In this document: piece after piece, positions 43,941 to 54,193 of the stretch
Position numbering within the stretch: position 1 is the stretch's first letter
How the letters are laid out: each line of letters opens with the position of its first letter
Assembly (NCBI GenBank): GCA_005765155.1
Contig: VCCP01000002.1
Span: 682,001-746,000, forward strand
Length of the DNA stretch: 64,000 nt
Direction: 5' to 3'
DNA from: Zelopaecilomyces penicillatus
Taxonomy: Eukaryota; Ascomycota; Sordariomycetes; Hypocreales; Pseudodiploosporaceae
Program-made: the position numbers and the translations under genes
The notes under the pieces: generated by a model
What the model was told of the DNA's origin: nothing
The model's input: the letters and a program-made list of their open reading frames with translations, nothing else
Databases searched by the model: none

Positions 43941-46903
43941 CTAGCGCTTCATATAGTAGTCGTACATGTCTAGCTTGACAAGAAGCTGCCCAATCATACT
44001 CTCATCGCCTGTTCCATACTCCTCCGTGAATGCCTTCTCTGCTTCGGCTCTCCTATCTGCTGCCCGCCGCCCCTTTTCTGAGAGACTGCGACAAACAGTA
44101 ACAAATACCTGCATTCGCTTCCTGAACTCGTCGTACAACAAGACAGCTGCATCATCTGTTGTGTCTCTGGCATCATCATCCTCTAGGCCTAGAGCGTGGA
44201 GCCTCGAGTGCTTCGCAAATTGCAGTATCGTCGCGAATATCTCCTCTAGTAGTTGGAGAACCGGCAGCTGTCTCTTTCTCAAGAAGAGTGCCATCATGAT
44301 CCGATCGAGAATGACAGAGTGGAATTCCCCCAACTGGTCAGGACTAGGAAGTTTGTCCGATGTGTGGTCCCGCTTTGGATTTCCCAGGGTTGACACAATT
44401 TTATCTAGCTTAGCCTCCAACGCCCGCCATGGCATTGAAACCCCTGTATCTAGAAAGAAGGACGCAATGCTGGATATAAAGTGATGCGCTTCTTTAACGA
44501 GGCGGTAGTGTGCATCGCCGGCATCGTGCCATTGGTGAGTTCTGGTATTGGTATCACGAAATAGCTGGTTGACCACATATAACATCCGCAGAACTCGTAG
44601 CAGCAGCTTGAATATGCGGTCATATTGCATCAGATTTGCTGGTGTTATGATTGCAGTGAGTTCGGGCGGTGCTGTGTAGGAGAGTCGCAGAAAGTCGAGA
44701 GCCTCTAGTGAATCAGGATCCATACACTTGTCTATCTCCTCGAGTGACAGGTCCCGCACAGCGAAGCTAAGCTCACCGGGGAGATCTGAGCCGTCATTAT
44801 AGAAACCGCCCGACTTCTCCAGTTTGGTGCCATGCTGAGAACGATAACTCTCTGCCAATACGCCCATTAGAGCTAGCCGCATTTCAGAGCTTGCTGGCGG
44901 CCAAGTCTTCCGACCTCCGAGTCGAAGGCCCATGACACCCCCTTGCATTGCGACACCAGGCCGCCTTTCTGCACTCTCCAGATCCGGATCAAACAGCGCA
45001 TGAGACAAAAGACTGCAGAACATGCCATTTCCAAGTAGTTGGAATTCCCGCTGCAAGGCCAAGTGATCCCTCAGGGCATGTGCTGTGAAGAGTAGTCTGA
45101 GACTTTCTTGATTCACGACCTGTGCCTGAGCGGATGCAAGGGCTCCAAACGATAGAACAGGAAGAAGAGACCAGTGAGGCCTGGAAATTGCGTTGTTGGT
45201 TTGCACATTCTCACTATCGCATAGCCGTGCACGTATAATCTGACCGAGTAGATCTTCAGGTGCTGATTTAGCTACAGGCTGATTAAACTGGTCAATCGAG
45301 GCGCGAATACGCTCTTCCAAGGACGCCTCATCAACGCCAAAGAATCTGAACTGAAAGACTGAATTCTGCTCCGCTGATAATGGTTTAGTTATGGAAGGAG
45401 ACTGACTTTCTTGAATGGCTGTGAGCAAGTTATCTCGATATTCAACAACCCGACTTTCCAAATGCAATATTGCATCCCAATCATACTGCCATTCGGCTTT
45501 GGGAGGCATGCTGGCCTGTATGGTATCCGATTGAGCAAGCGGGTGGTTTGGATGAAAAGACCTAATGAACCGCAAGTTTCTTCCAGTTTCGAACATCGAC
45601 TCGACGACCTCGCTGGGCATGAACTGCGGAATTTTGCTTGAATCCAAGCAAAATTCCACACTATCCATCTCTCGTCCAAAGTCGTCCAGAAACACTTTTG
45701 CCTCGACCCTGACAAAGCCTTTGCTTGCCCCTAGCTGTGATTTCGTCAGCGGCATGCCGCCTTCTCTTCTCGTTCCAATCCACTCCTCCATAAATTCCAC
45801 CCATGGCCCGGAAACCCTGCTCAATACATGGCGCATGATTTCACGGAGATACTCCTCGCCGAAGTCGACGGCATAGGCTTGGTGAAACACTAACATCATT
45901 ATATCCTCATCCGTAGAAGCTCGGCGGAGCTGCGATATCAACGCATGAAAAAGGCTCAGGATTGCGGAAACATCGTTGATGGTGGATTGCAGCCGGAGAA
46001 GTGAACGTGGATTTCGCCCATCCACGGATATCCACTCCTGGACAACTTGCACAACCTGTTGGATAGCGCTCGCAAGAGCGATTCGGCACTTGGTGGGCTG
46101 CTTCGCATATGTAGATTGTGCAAACTCGCGCAAATCCCAAAGCATGCCTCCGCATTCAAGACATCGTCCCTCAAGGCCTTGAAGAACATCTCGCGAATAC
46201 CCCGATATTCGCATCTTGGGAAGAGCTGCTTTGAATGTTCGCGCCTGGCCTTGTTTCGAAAAGAAAACAGATTCGCGCCCAAGAGCCAAGGCTAGCAGAG
46301 AAGACAAGTAGGTTTTTGTATCCACCACCGGGACGTCCGTATTATCAAGCCGCAGTGGATCACCGGCCGCGGAGAGCAAGGCGTCATACACAGCAGGCCC
46401 AGCTTCGCTGATAAATGTAGGGTGATGCTGTGACACCGAAGACGATCCTGCCAGAAAGGAATCCCATGTTCGATATCCGGGGGGCTGATCACTCGGTGTC
46501 TTGAGCTCTATCCAAGGATCTTCTGTTGAAAACGTGTCATCACAGGCGCTCGCGGCGGAGATCTCTAGATCATCGGATGGGGAGAGTGGCGCATCGACGG
46601 GCTCGTGGTTTTCAGGAGCGACAGCGAGGAGAGGGAGTTTGAAGAAGCTGTCCTGGCCCGCATTGATGGGCGGCAGCGTAACTAAGCTCGGCTGCGAGAC
46701 GTATGAGTCGCCTTGACATATTTCCAAAAAGTCAGCCCCAACTGTATCAGAGGGGAAACTGAGGGGGGTGGGTTACCAGCTCCGTCGTTGTTGGAGAAGT
46801 TAAAGAGCAATGGCGCTCCAGTTCCTAGGTGGTCCAGCCATTTCGATGTTTGCCAGAAGTCGGGAACGGCAAAGACGTCGCCCTCATTGCCGTCTCCAGC
46901 CAT
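43941..46903 (-). CDS. gamma-tubulin complex component, Spc97/Spc98 family (GCP5/6-type)
   Basis: This family builds the gamma-tubulin ring that nucleates microtubules at spindle pole bodies. Exons 46903-46777 and 46711-43941 give about 965 aa. Exon 1 encodes 'VFAVPDFWQTSKWLDHLGTG'. Exon 2 has the N-terminal GCP region ('PAVYDALLSAAGDPLR', 'TYLSSLLALALGRESVFF', 'FHALISQLRRASTDEDIMML'). The C-terminal GCP domain includes 'NLMQYDRIFKLLLRVLRMLY', 'HHFISSIASFFLDTG', 'FHSVILDRIMMALFL' and 'VLQLLEEIFATILQFAKH'. The long insert and divergent sequence fit GCP5/GCP6-type subunits (such as fission yeast Alp16) better than core Spc97/98; that subtype is inference. Intron 1 (65 nt, GTAACC, branch CTGAC) keeps the frame only with a non-standard AAG acceptor. 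A CAG acceptor 30 nt earlier would also fit but leaves a 35-nt intron. Confidence 0.85.
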
Positions 46904-47410
46904 GACTGGGCTGTGGCTACAATGGCAGGCGATGCATTGACTTGGTGATTTGCATGAGTTGAACTGCAGGTGCTGATGTGAACGGATATGGAATCTTGAT
47001 GGTTGGAAGCTGGATCCCCGCGACGCGACCGCCAACTCCCCTCTATAGGCACTCGACGTCAAGGCGCGTTTGTAGGGCTCGACAGAGGGGGAATGGCCGG
47101 ATACAGGCAGCTGAAGTACCTAACTGGACGGGAACCTTGGTGGCTTAGCGTCCCATAGTAATGACCCAGCAAGCGTGAGATGATCTCATTCTTGGGTTGG
47201 GTCTTCCGTACCTGCAGCAGCCATTATCCCAGGTTGAAGTCGGACCTCTAGCTCGTGAAGCTCCAACACAACTTTTCCTCTTCATTTCTACAAAGACATC
47301 TCCAACGCGCCTTAACCCCACCAAGTCCATCCACAACTAAATTGATAGCGCGACAACGCACGATTCGGCTTTACAATTGATGAGTTTGTCGACACCATCC
47401 GGCTGCCTCA
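46904..47410. promoter_or_regulatory. divergent promoter, gamma-tubulin gene and eaf7
   Basis: About 0.5 kb between two divergent ATGs (46903 minus, 47411 plus) must hold both promoters. I see no TATA box near either start and no further gene. Confidence 0.5.
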
Positions 47411-48536
47411 ATGCCTCCCAGAAAGCGGGCGCGAGCGCAGGCTGCGTCAACGCCAACACCTGCGCGTGATGACGATACAATGGATGTCGACACTCCCCCA
47501 GCAGGCGGAACTCCAGCGCGTCCCAGGACCAAGGCTGGAGAATCCCCCTTGAATGGTCTCTGGACCGACGACCAGGTCGCATCGTTATTCAAAGGCGTTA
47601 TTCGCTGGAAACCAGCTGGTAATTGACAAACCCCAGCTCCTGCTGGCCTGCCTCGCTTACAAGGTCCTCCTATCATCATATATCTAACCCCAGCGTATAG
47701 GCATGCACAAGCACTTCAGGATGATTGCAATATCAGAGCACCTGCGCAACCACGGCTTCGATCCAGACGTCTATCACCACACGCGAATCCCCCACATCTG
47801 GAATAAACTACGGACGTACTACGATCTAGATCTCATTGACGAGCGCGAGTACTTTGACGACGACGAATCCGACGACAGATACGTCGATTTCTCACTTCCG
47901 ATCCACGAGTTTGGAGACACCATGCTGCAACGCGCCATTGCTGATCCCAGCGAGGCACCAACGTCGCCACCAGAGCTGGAACTATCGCCGCCACCATCGC
48001 CAGCATTCCCAAGAAAGCGCAAGCGCGCAAGCACCCTGTCAAAGACCACCAGAGGCCCGTCTGTCGAAGACACTGAGGACGGAGGCACCGATGCCCCTTC
48101 GCCTGCGACAAAGCCAACGCGCGGCTCTAGGGGGCGTACGAGGGCTGCTAGCCATACCAACCCTGACAAGAAGACGGAAAAGGCCGACAAGGTAGAGAAA
48201 GGAGAGAAGCCAGAGAAAGCGGAAAAGCCGGAAAAATCAGAGAAGCCAGAGAAGCCGGAAAAAGCAGAGAAACCGGAGAAGATTGTAAAGGTTGAAAAGA
48301 TAGAAAAAGCTGAAAAGGTGGAGAAGGCGGAAAAAGCAGAATCAACAGAAGAGGATGAATCCTCCTCCTCTTCTTCCTCTTCCTCTGATGACGAAGATGA
48401 GAGTGGCGATGGAGATGGCGACGGGGAAAGCACAGAAGAAAGCGGGACGCCTGTATCAAGATCAACTCGAGCTACTGGGCGAGGTCGTGGTAGAGGGCGA
48501 GGTAGAGGCAGGAGAGGAAGAGGACGAGGGTCATAA
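47411..48536 (+). CDS. eaf7: NuA4 histone acetyltransferase subunit Eaf7
   Basis: Eaf7 (human MRGBP) is a subunit of the NuA4 complex that acetylates H4/H2A and belongs to its Eaf3-Eaf5-Eaf7 module. Exons 47411-47618 and 47701-48536 (82-nt intron, acceptor TATAG) give 347 aa. The CT20/Eaf7 domain, about residues 48-130, reads 'LWTDDQVASLFKGVIRWKPA' across the splice junction. It continues 'GMHKHFRMIAISEHLRNHGF' and 'HTRIPHIWNKLRTYYDLDLI'. Beyond it are a basic KRKRA stretch and a charged block of Lys-Pro-Glu-Lys and Lys-Ala-Glu-Lys repeats (48175-48345). A Ser/Asp/Glu acidic block and a final Arg-Gly repeat follow. The disordered tail is longer and more repetitive than the core needs and may bind nucleic acid or histones. 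A 34-base poly-A lies just past the stop. Confidence 0.93.
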
Positions 48537-48581
48537 CTTCGAGAGGTGTCATCAAAAGACAAATAAAATATATAAAATATC

Positions 48582-48582
<1 letters not shown>

Positions 48583-48616
<34 letters not shown>
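48583..48616 (+). repeat. 34-base poly-A tract
   Basis: An uninterrupted run of 34 A begins 47 bases after the eaf7 stop, preceded by AAATAAAATATATAAAATATCC, which includes AATAAA-like elements. It lies in the 230-bp gap to the convergent Rrn5-like gene. Confidence 0.9.
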
Positions 48617-48619
<3 letters not shown>

Positions 48620-48765
48620 TATAGATACATATCCGCTTTCAAAATAAGAATTCCAAGGATGAGATGGGAAAGGGTATCCTTACAATCCAACAATCCCATC
48701 GCCAGCAACATTACAATCCAATATGCACTCCCCTTCATTTCCTTTCGAATCCCCGTTCCGCTCAG

Positions 48766-50547
48766 TTATCCTATAAGCTTTAGTAACTGATCATGTCCGT
48801 CGTAAGGCTCTTCATCAGTATCCTCCTCCTCTTCCTCATCCTCATCCTCATCCTCCCGCTGCTGCCGCCCCAGCGTCTCCCACTCGCTAAAGAACTGCAA
48901 TCCGGCGTCACGTTCCCTCCCCATGGGACACACATTTTGCACATACAAGTTGGAGCGCAGAATCGGTCCAGGGGCCTGTCTCTTAGGCAGCGCCTGTGGC
49001 GGTTTCTTCTGCAGCAAATTCCACATCTCAGCCTCCGCCTTGTAGTTGGCGTACTCGTCACACTCGTCGGCCTGGTCCTCCCGCTGTCGCTCCGCCGTGA
49101 TTGCGCTTCTTAGTGACCGCCTCGTGTTCCCATCATTTGTGATATCGGCGGCGGAAAAGGTCAAGATCTCCTGCATCTCTCGGTGAATTTCGTGCCCCTC
49201 TTCGGTTACCGACGGTGGCGACATTGGCTTGCCTTCGTCATCCACGCCGTCACTATCAGATTCCGGCTCTGTCGATAGGTCTTTTTCGTTCTTATAGTCT
49301 AGCTCTGCTAATAATGGTAAAGATGATTCGAGAGTTCCATTATCTTGCCCATCGAACAACTCCCTTTCGACTTCGTCATAAGTAAGAGGCTCTGCATCGT
49401 GATCTCCATCAAATCCTGGAGGTTCTTCATACACGTCTAAGCGCAGTCGTCGAGCAGCTTTCAGCCAATGTTGTTTGGAGTTTCGGCCCATACCCAAGGA
49501 GGCAATGGCCGCTTCTGCATCTTGTATTAAAACAGTGTCGCGCACTCTCCGGGATTCCTCGTTTTTTACCCGGATCCTAGACATGCTCATGAATATTGTC
49601 GTCTGAACCAGCCGCCTGGTGATGGAAACGGCCAGAGAGTGAAAGTCTTCCCACGTCGTAGCCCACATTGAAGGGGGTTCCTCCTCAACATAGAACCAAT
49701 TGTTCGCCGGAATTGATGAATTCATAAAGACATGTCTGGAGAGCTCCAACCACCGCGAAAGATGAAACAATTGAGTAAACGCAGGCTGCTCGGTAGTAGT
49801 CTTATCATCCCGATCCTTGTCCAGTTGCCTGGCCACTTTTGGAGTTACATTCCATAGCTCTTTCCAACGATTCTCCTCTTTCTGGATTTCGCGCGCTTCC
49901 TGCTTGAGAGAAATCGCATCCGCTGCTTCTTCCTGTGCGTGGCAGCACTGCTGGCTGAGCTCAATAGCGGCGGGATACTCGGCCGTCTGGAGAATCACGC
50001 GGCCGCTCCCGTTTTTCCGCCTCGGTGCATAAGATCTCTCGAGCAGATGCAAGTAGTGGCCAATTTCAACTATACTCTTGCTCCCTACCATGGACGCAAT
50101 TTCCGCAACGTTATGCTTCCCAAAGCGAGAAGCAGCGTTGAAAAACTTTTCCTTTTCTAGGCCCGACCAGAAAGTGAGGCCCAACTGACTGGCGGATAAG
50201 GAAGCTGGAGATTCAAAGGATATGCGCATAGCAGCATCCTCGATGTCCTTATTGAGAAGTTCGAGGTACCCGAGATTCAGCTCGCCCTTCTGGCGTTTGA
50301 ATGGCCGAGGTGAGACTGAGCCATCTGCCTGCCCCGTGAATGGCGAATAGCCTCTGGGACTATTTGCTGCGAGACCGCCGCCGTCTGAGTTTGCTTCGTC
50401 ATAGTCGCTGTCGTACTCTTCCAACTTAGGCTTCAGGTGAGGTGCTTCATCTTGTTGTATATCTCTTTTCCTTTTGATCTTGGGGGGTGAGGGCGAGTGC
50501 TCGATGCTGTGGTGAAGCTCGTCCTCATACTCAGAGTTGGTGTCCAT
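48766..50547 (-). CDS. SANT-domain protein, RNA polymerase I factor Rrn5-like
   Basis: A single exon of 593 aa. The N-terminus is charged and disordered with 'KIKRKRD'. A SANT/Myb-type domain at about 120-170 reads 'LGLTFWSGLEKEKFFNAASR', 'FGKHNVAEIASMVGSKSIVE' and 'IGHYLHLLERSY', followed by a helical region ('KEENRWKELWNVTP'). This arrangement (FW..LEKE.FF....RFGKHN...I......KS..E...YL..L) is what I know from Rrn5-like subunits of the Pol I upstream activation factor, which activates rDNA transcription. Rrn5 of yeasts is shorter. The C-terminal half here is acidic with a basic NLS-like piece and ends in a Glu/Asp run. Another SANT-domain transcription or chromatin factor remains possible. 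It shares a 447-bp divergent promoter with irc3. Confidence 0.7.
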   Translation of the reverse strand: MDTNSEYEDELHHSIEHSPSPPKIKRKRDIQQDEAPHLKPKLEEYDSDYDEANSDGGGLAANSPRGYSPFTGQADGSVSPRPFKRQKGELNLGYLELLNKDIEDAAMRISFESPASLSASQLGLTFWSGLEKEKFFNAASRFGKHNVAEIASMVGSKSIVEIGHYLHLLERSYAPRRKNGSGRVILQTAEYPAAIELSQQCCHAQEEAADAISLKQEAREIQKEENRWKELWNVTPKVARQLDKDRDDKTTTEQPAFTQLFHLSRWLELSRHVFMNSSIPANNWFYVEEEPPSMWATTWEDFHSLAVSITRRLVQTTIFMSMSRIRVKNEESRRVRDTVLIQDAEAAIASLGMGRNSKQHWLKAARRLRLDVYEEPPGFDGDHDAEPLTYDEVERELFDGQDNGTLESSLPLLAELDYKNEKDLSTEPESDSDGVDDEGKPMSPPSVTEEGHEIHREMQEILTFSAADITNDGNTRRSLRSAITAERQREDQADECDEYANYKAEAEMWNLLQKKPPQALPKRQAPGPILRSNLYVQNVCPMGRERDAGLQFFSEWETLGRQQREDEDEDEEEEEDTDEEPYDGHDQLLKLIG

Positions 50548-50994
50548 ATTCGGTCAGAGCTTGCAGCGTGAGTGGTTGTGAGAACGGTTGGGAACATTGT
50601 GACACTAAGCAACGCCGAAATGAAAACTGAGCTCTGAAGTACAGAAAGTTAAAAAAAAATATAGATTTCCACCTTGCCCAAAGAAAAAAGCGCCTTGATT
50701 AAGCTCAGGACATCTTCACTTGACTATCTCAGGTGAGCCCAAAAATGTGAGGAAGAAAACTAAGCCAAGCTATGAGAGAACAGAGGACCTATAATATCTT
50801 CCTCCTGTAATAGCCACACCTCCAGCAGCGCCACAGCAAATTTCACGATTACATAAGGCAGTTTTAATCTCATCTGAACAGAACCTATCCTCACACGCCT
50901 ATGCTTGACAAAGGATAGGCCACCGCCAGAGGCTTCCATCGAAAAAGTAATCAGTTTTTAAAAGGCCGTTCACATTGCCGCATCGCCATGTGCA
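50548..50994. promoter_or_regulatory. divergent promoter, Rrn5-like gene and irc3
   Basis: This 447-bp gap holds both promoters. An oligo-A run lies at 50653-50660. The plus-strand leader ends with an upstream ATG at 50988, described among the findings. No TATA box is obvious. Confidence 0.5.
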
Positions 50995-53029
50995 ATGCTA
51001 CGCACGCTGCGCACAGTTGGGAGATGCCTCATCAAGCGACCTGCTGCGATAGGCGCGTCTCTGATCACGACCACCCCTTTTAGGCTATCATACGCAACGT
51101 CCAGCTCCGTTCTCACCACCAAACCCAAGCTCCGTGATTACCAGCTGGAATGCATTAAGTCCGTGCTGCTATCCCTGAAACGGGGCCACAAGCGCGTGGG
51201 CATTTCTTTGGCTACTGGTAGCGGCAAAACCGTATGTTTTGAGCTTTCAATTCCTTCCCTCTCGTCTCCCTACTTTATTTTTTCGACGGCATCATCTAAG
51301 TGTGTGAGTTTAGGTCATTTTCACACAGCTCATTGATAAGATCTACTCTCGCCCAAATGGAGCTGAGCGGACCCTTATCCTGGCCCATCGCCGTGAGTTG
51401 GTTGAGCAGGCCGCAAGGCATTGTGAGCTGGCCTATCCTGACAAGAGGATCGAGATTGAGATGGGCTCTATTCACGCCTCTGGAACTGCAGACATCACTA
51501 TTGCCAGCGTCCAGAGCATCACGTCCAAAGGCCGCCTAGAGAAGTTTGACCCTGCGGCATACAAGCTCGTGCTTGTGGACGAGGCACATCACATTGTTGC
51601 TCCGGGCTATCTAAGAACTCTGAAGCACTTTGGCCTTGACCAGAAGCGCAACAACTCGCCGGCACTCGTTGGCGTCTCCGCTACCTTCTCTCGTTTCGAT
51701 GGCGTCAAACTCGGTGCTGCCATTGACGAGATTGTCTACCACAAGGATTATGTCGAGATGATCTCCGACAAGTGGCTGGCAGATGTCATCTTCACCACCG
51801 TCGAGTCGTCCGCCAACCTCTCCAAGATCAAGAATGGTGCATTTGGTGATTTTCAGACCGGCGAACTCTCCAAGGTGGTCAACACCGATGAGGTCAACGA
51901 CATCACTGTGCGTAGCTGGATGGCCAAAGCTACGGACCGCAAATCAACACTAGTATTCTGCGTTGATCTGGCACACGTCTCCGGGCTGACGCACAAGTTT
52001 CGGGAACACGGCTTCAATGCAAGATACGTCACAGGCGACACGCCCAGGGTCGAAAGAAGCGAAATTCTGGACGCCTTCAAAAGGGGCGACTTCCCCGTGC
52101 TTGTCAACTGCGGCGTCTTCACCGAAGGTACGGACATTCCAAACATTGACTGCATTGTGCTCAGCCGGCCGACCAGGTCACGGAATCTGCTCGTCCAGAT
52201 GATTGGCAGAGGTATGCGACTACACCCAGGCAAGAAGAACTGCCACATCATCGACCTTGTGTCCAGCCTGGACACTGGCATCGTCACCACACCAACGCTG
52301 TTTGGTCTCGACCCGAATGAGTTGGTTGAAAAGGCGTCGGTGAGCGACATGCGAAAGATCAAGGACCTCAAGAGTGTAGGAGAGGCAGGGCAGGAAGAGA
52401 CTCAGTCTTCAAACCCATCTACGGCAATCACGTTTACAGACTACTCTTCGGTCTTGGATCTTATTGCAGATACCTCAGGGGAACGGCACATCCGTGCCAG
52501 CAGCCAATATGCATGGGTTCAAGTCGGCCCAGAGCGATTCGTCCTCTCCGCCCCCAGCGGTTCGTACATCCGAATCGAAAGAATCACCGAAAGCGTCTCC
52601 AAATCAAGCCCCATCTACAGAGCCGTCGAGATTCGCGTCCTACCCGCCGGCGCCGCTCGCTCCCCTTACGCCGCACCCCGCGAGATTCTCACCGCCGCCA
52701 CCTTCAGCGACGCCGTCCACGGCGCCGACAGCTACGCCGCCAACGCTTTCCCCCATACTTTTATCCACCGCTACCAGCCCTGGCGCAAACTCCCCCCAAC
52801 CCAGGGTCAACTCGACTTCATCAACAAGCTCCGGGGCAAGGGCCGGTCCCTCACCGCGGCCGACCTGACCAAGGGCAAGGCCGCCGACATGATCACCAAG
52901 CTCAAACACGGCGCGCGCGGCCAATTTGCCAGGATCGAGGCTGAGCAGCGCAGACGGGAGAAGCATGTGTCCACTACCGACGCGAGGCAAGCTAGAGAGC
53001 ATGTTAGAGTCGGCCCTTTGGCTGCCTGA
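50995..53029 (+). CDS. irc3: mitochondrial SF2 helicase Irc3
   Basis: Irc3 is a branch-migrating double-stranded DNA translocase that maintains the mitochondrial genome. Exons 50995-51231 and 51314-53029 (82-nt intron, GTATGT / TTTAG) give 650 aa. The N-terminus is a mitochondrial presequence: basic, hydroxylated and without acidic residues ('MLRTLRTVGRCLIKRPAAIG'). Helicase motifs follow in order: 'LRDYQLECIKSVL' (Q-motif region), 'LATGSGKT' (Walker A, ending exactly at the splice site, about 72-79), 'LILAHRRELVEQ' (Ia), 'LVDEAHH' (II, about 168), 'GVSATFSR' (III), 'LVNCGVFTEGTDIP' (V) and 'QMIGRGMRLHPGK' (VI). All catalytic residues are present. The C-terminus, with 'WRKLPPTQGQLDFINKL', matches the family's distal domain. 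Length is close to yeast Irc3 (689). Confidence 0.93.
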
Positions 53030-54193
53030 TTACTTCTTTTCCTTCTTCTTCTTCTTCTTTTCCTCCTCTTCTACTACTATTTCTTGAATTTTTTTACTTA
53101 TCTTTTGGGTTGTACTTTTTGGAATAGGGAAAACATAATACGGTAGGTTTTCCTGGAGCAACTGGATTAAACGATGGGACTTGAATGTCCAATTAACGTT
53201 ACGAGTGCAATGGCGGCGTTTGGGGGGAGGATCAAATAAAACTACTGTACAGGTAAAAGAGGAAAAGGAACGGAACACTGGCGGAAATGCAGTTACCTGG
53301 CCGTTTTGAGTCCATGTGTAAAATAGAACAGTGCTTATTGTGTAGGGATAGGCGGTGAAGAGGGGGAAAGTCTCCGAGATATCAATGATCGTCAGAAATA
53401 ACAAACAGCCATTCCAATGATTTTCCAGCACAGCAAAAGCGCCAAGAGCCCTCGGGGTTAATAAAGTTCAAGTTAAAGTTGTCGAAAATTGAATTCGAGC
53501 AATAATGGAGGCTTCACGTTACGCGGAGACTAGGCATTCCATAACCCTGGGCAATATGCAAAGACAACGGGTATCGTTTCCTAACCGTTTATCATAACCA
53601 TACACTAACATCAAATTTTGATGCCTCACTGCAAAACGTCTCTGCCCCGAGCCCTGTCATGTACCTTAAAGTGAAACCAGCTCTCTTCCATTTCTTCAGT
53701 GCCCTTCGCGGCAAAACAAACTGTTCCACTAGGCGCATAAACATGACAATGATTTTTAACCCCATGCAGGCGCAAATCCCCCACTGTGGTAGTTAACTTT
53801 TTCAATATTTTATAAATATGAAACCCAAAATAACACTCCATCTCCCAAAGCAAATTCCTCTCAATTGAACCGGGGTATCCTCTCCACAAGTTTTTTGGTA
53901 TCTCGACTTGTCGTCAAATGGGTATAAGGAGTGAACATCAGTCATCAAGAGTGAGCCCACATATAGTATCGGCGACTAAAAACAGGAAACAAAGCAATCA
54001 GATGCAACGAAACATAATGAACCAATACCAAGCGCACGAAAAACAAAAAAAGAAAGCAAAACAGAAACAAACAGACATCAAATACAATGAGGCAAAAGTC
54101 ATTGATGCAGCGTATGGCGGCCATGGGTATTTCGTTTACGCCAGGGTATATCCAGCCGGGGTATTCGCGAGTCGGAGCTCTAAGTGGAAGAAT
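53030..54193. other. convergent 3' intergenic region
   Basis: The first 40 bases are a CTT-rich tract directly after the irc3 stop. The remainder is A/T-rich, with no supportable gene; 60-130 codon frames on either strand show no domain. It should be 3' untranslated sequence of irc3 and of the KH gene. Confidence 0.5.

Noticed and set aside
47819..48562. 247-codon minus-strand Phe/Ser-rich frame
   Set aside because: Antisense of the eaf7 Lys/Glu repeats, giving a Phe-Ser pattern; not a gene.
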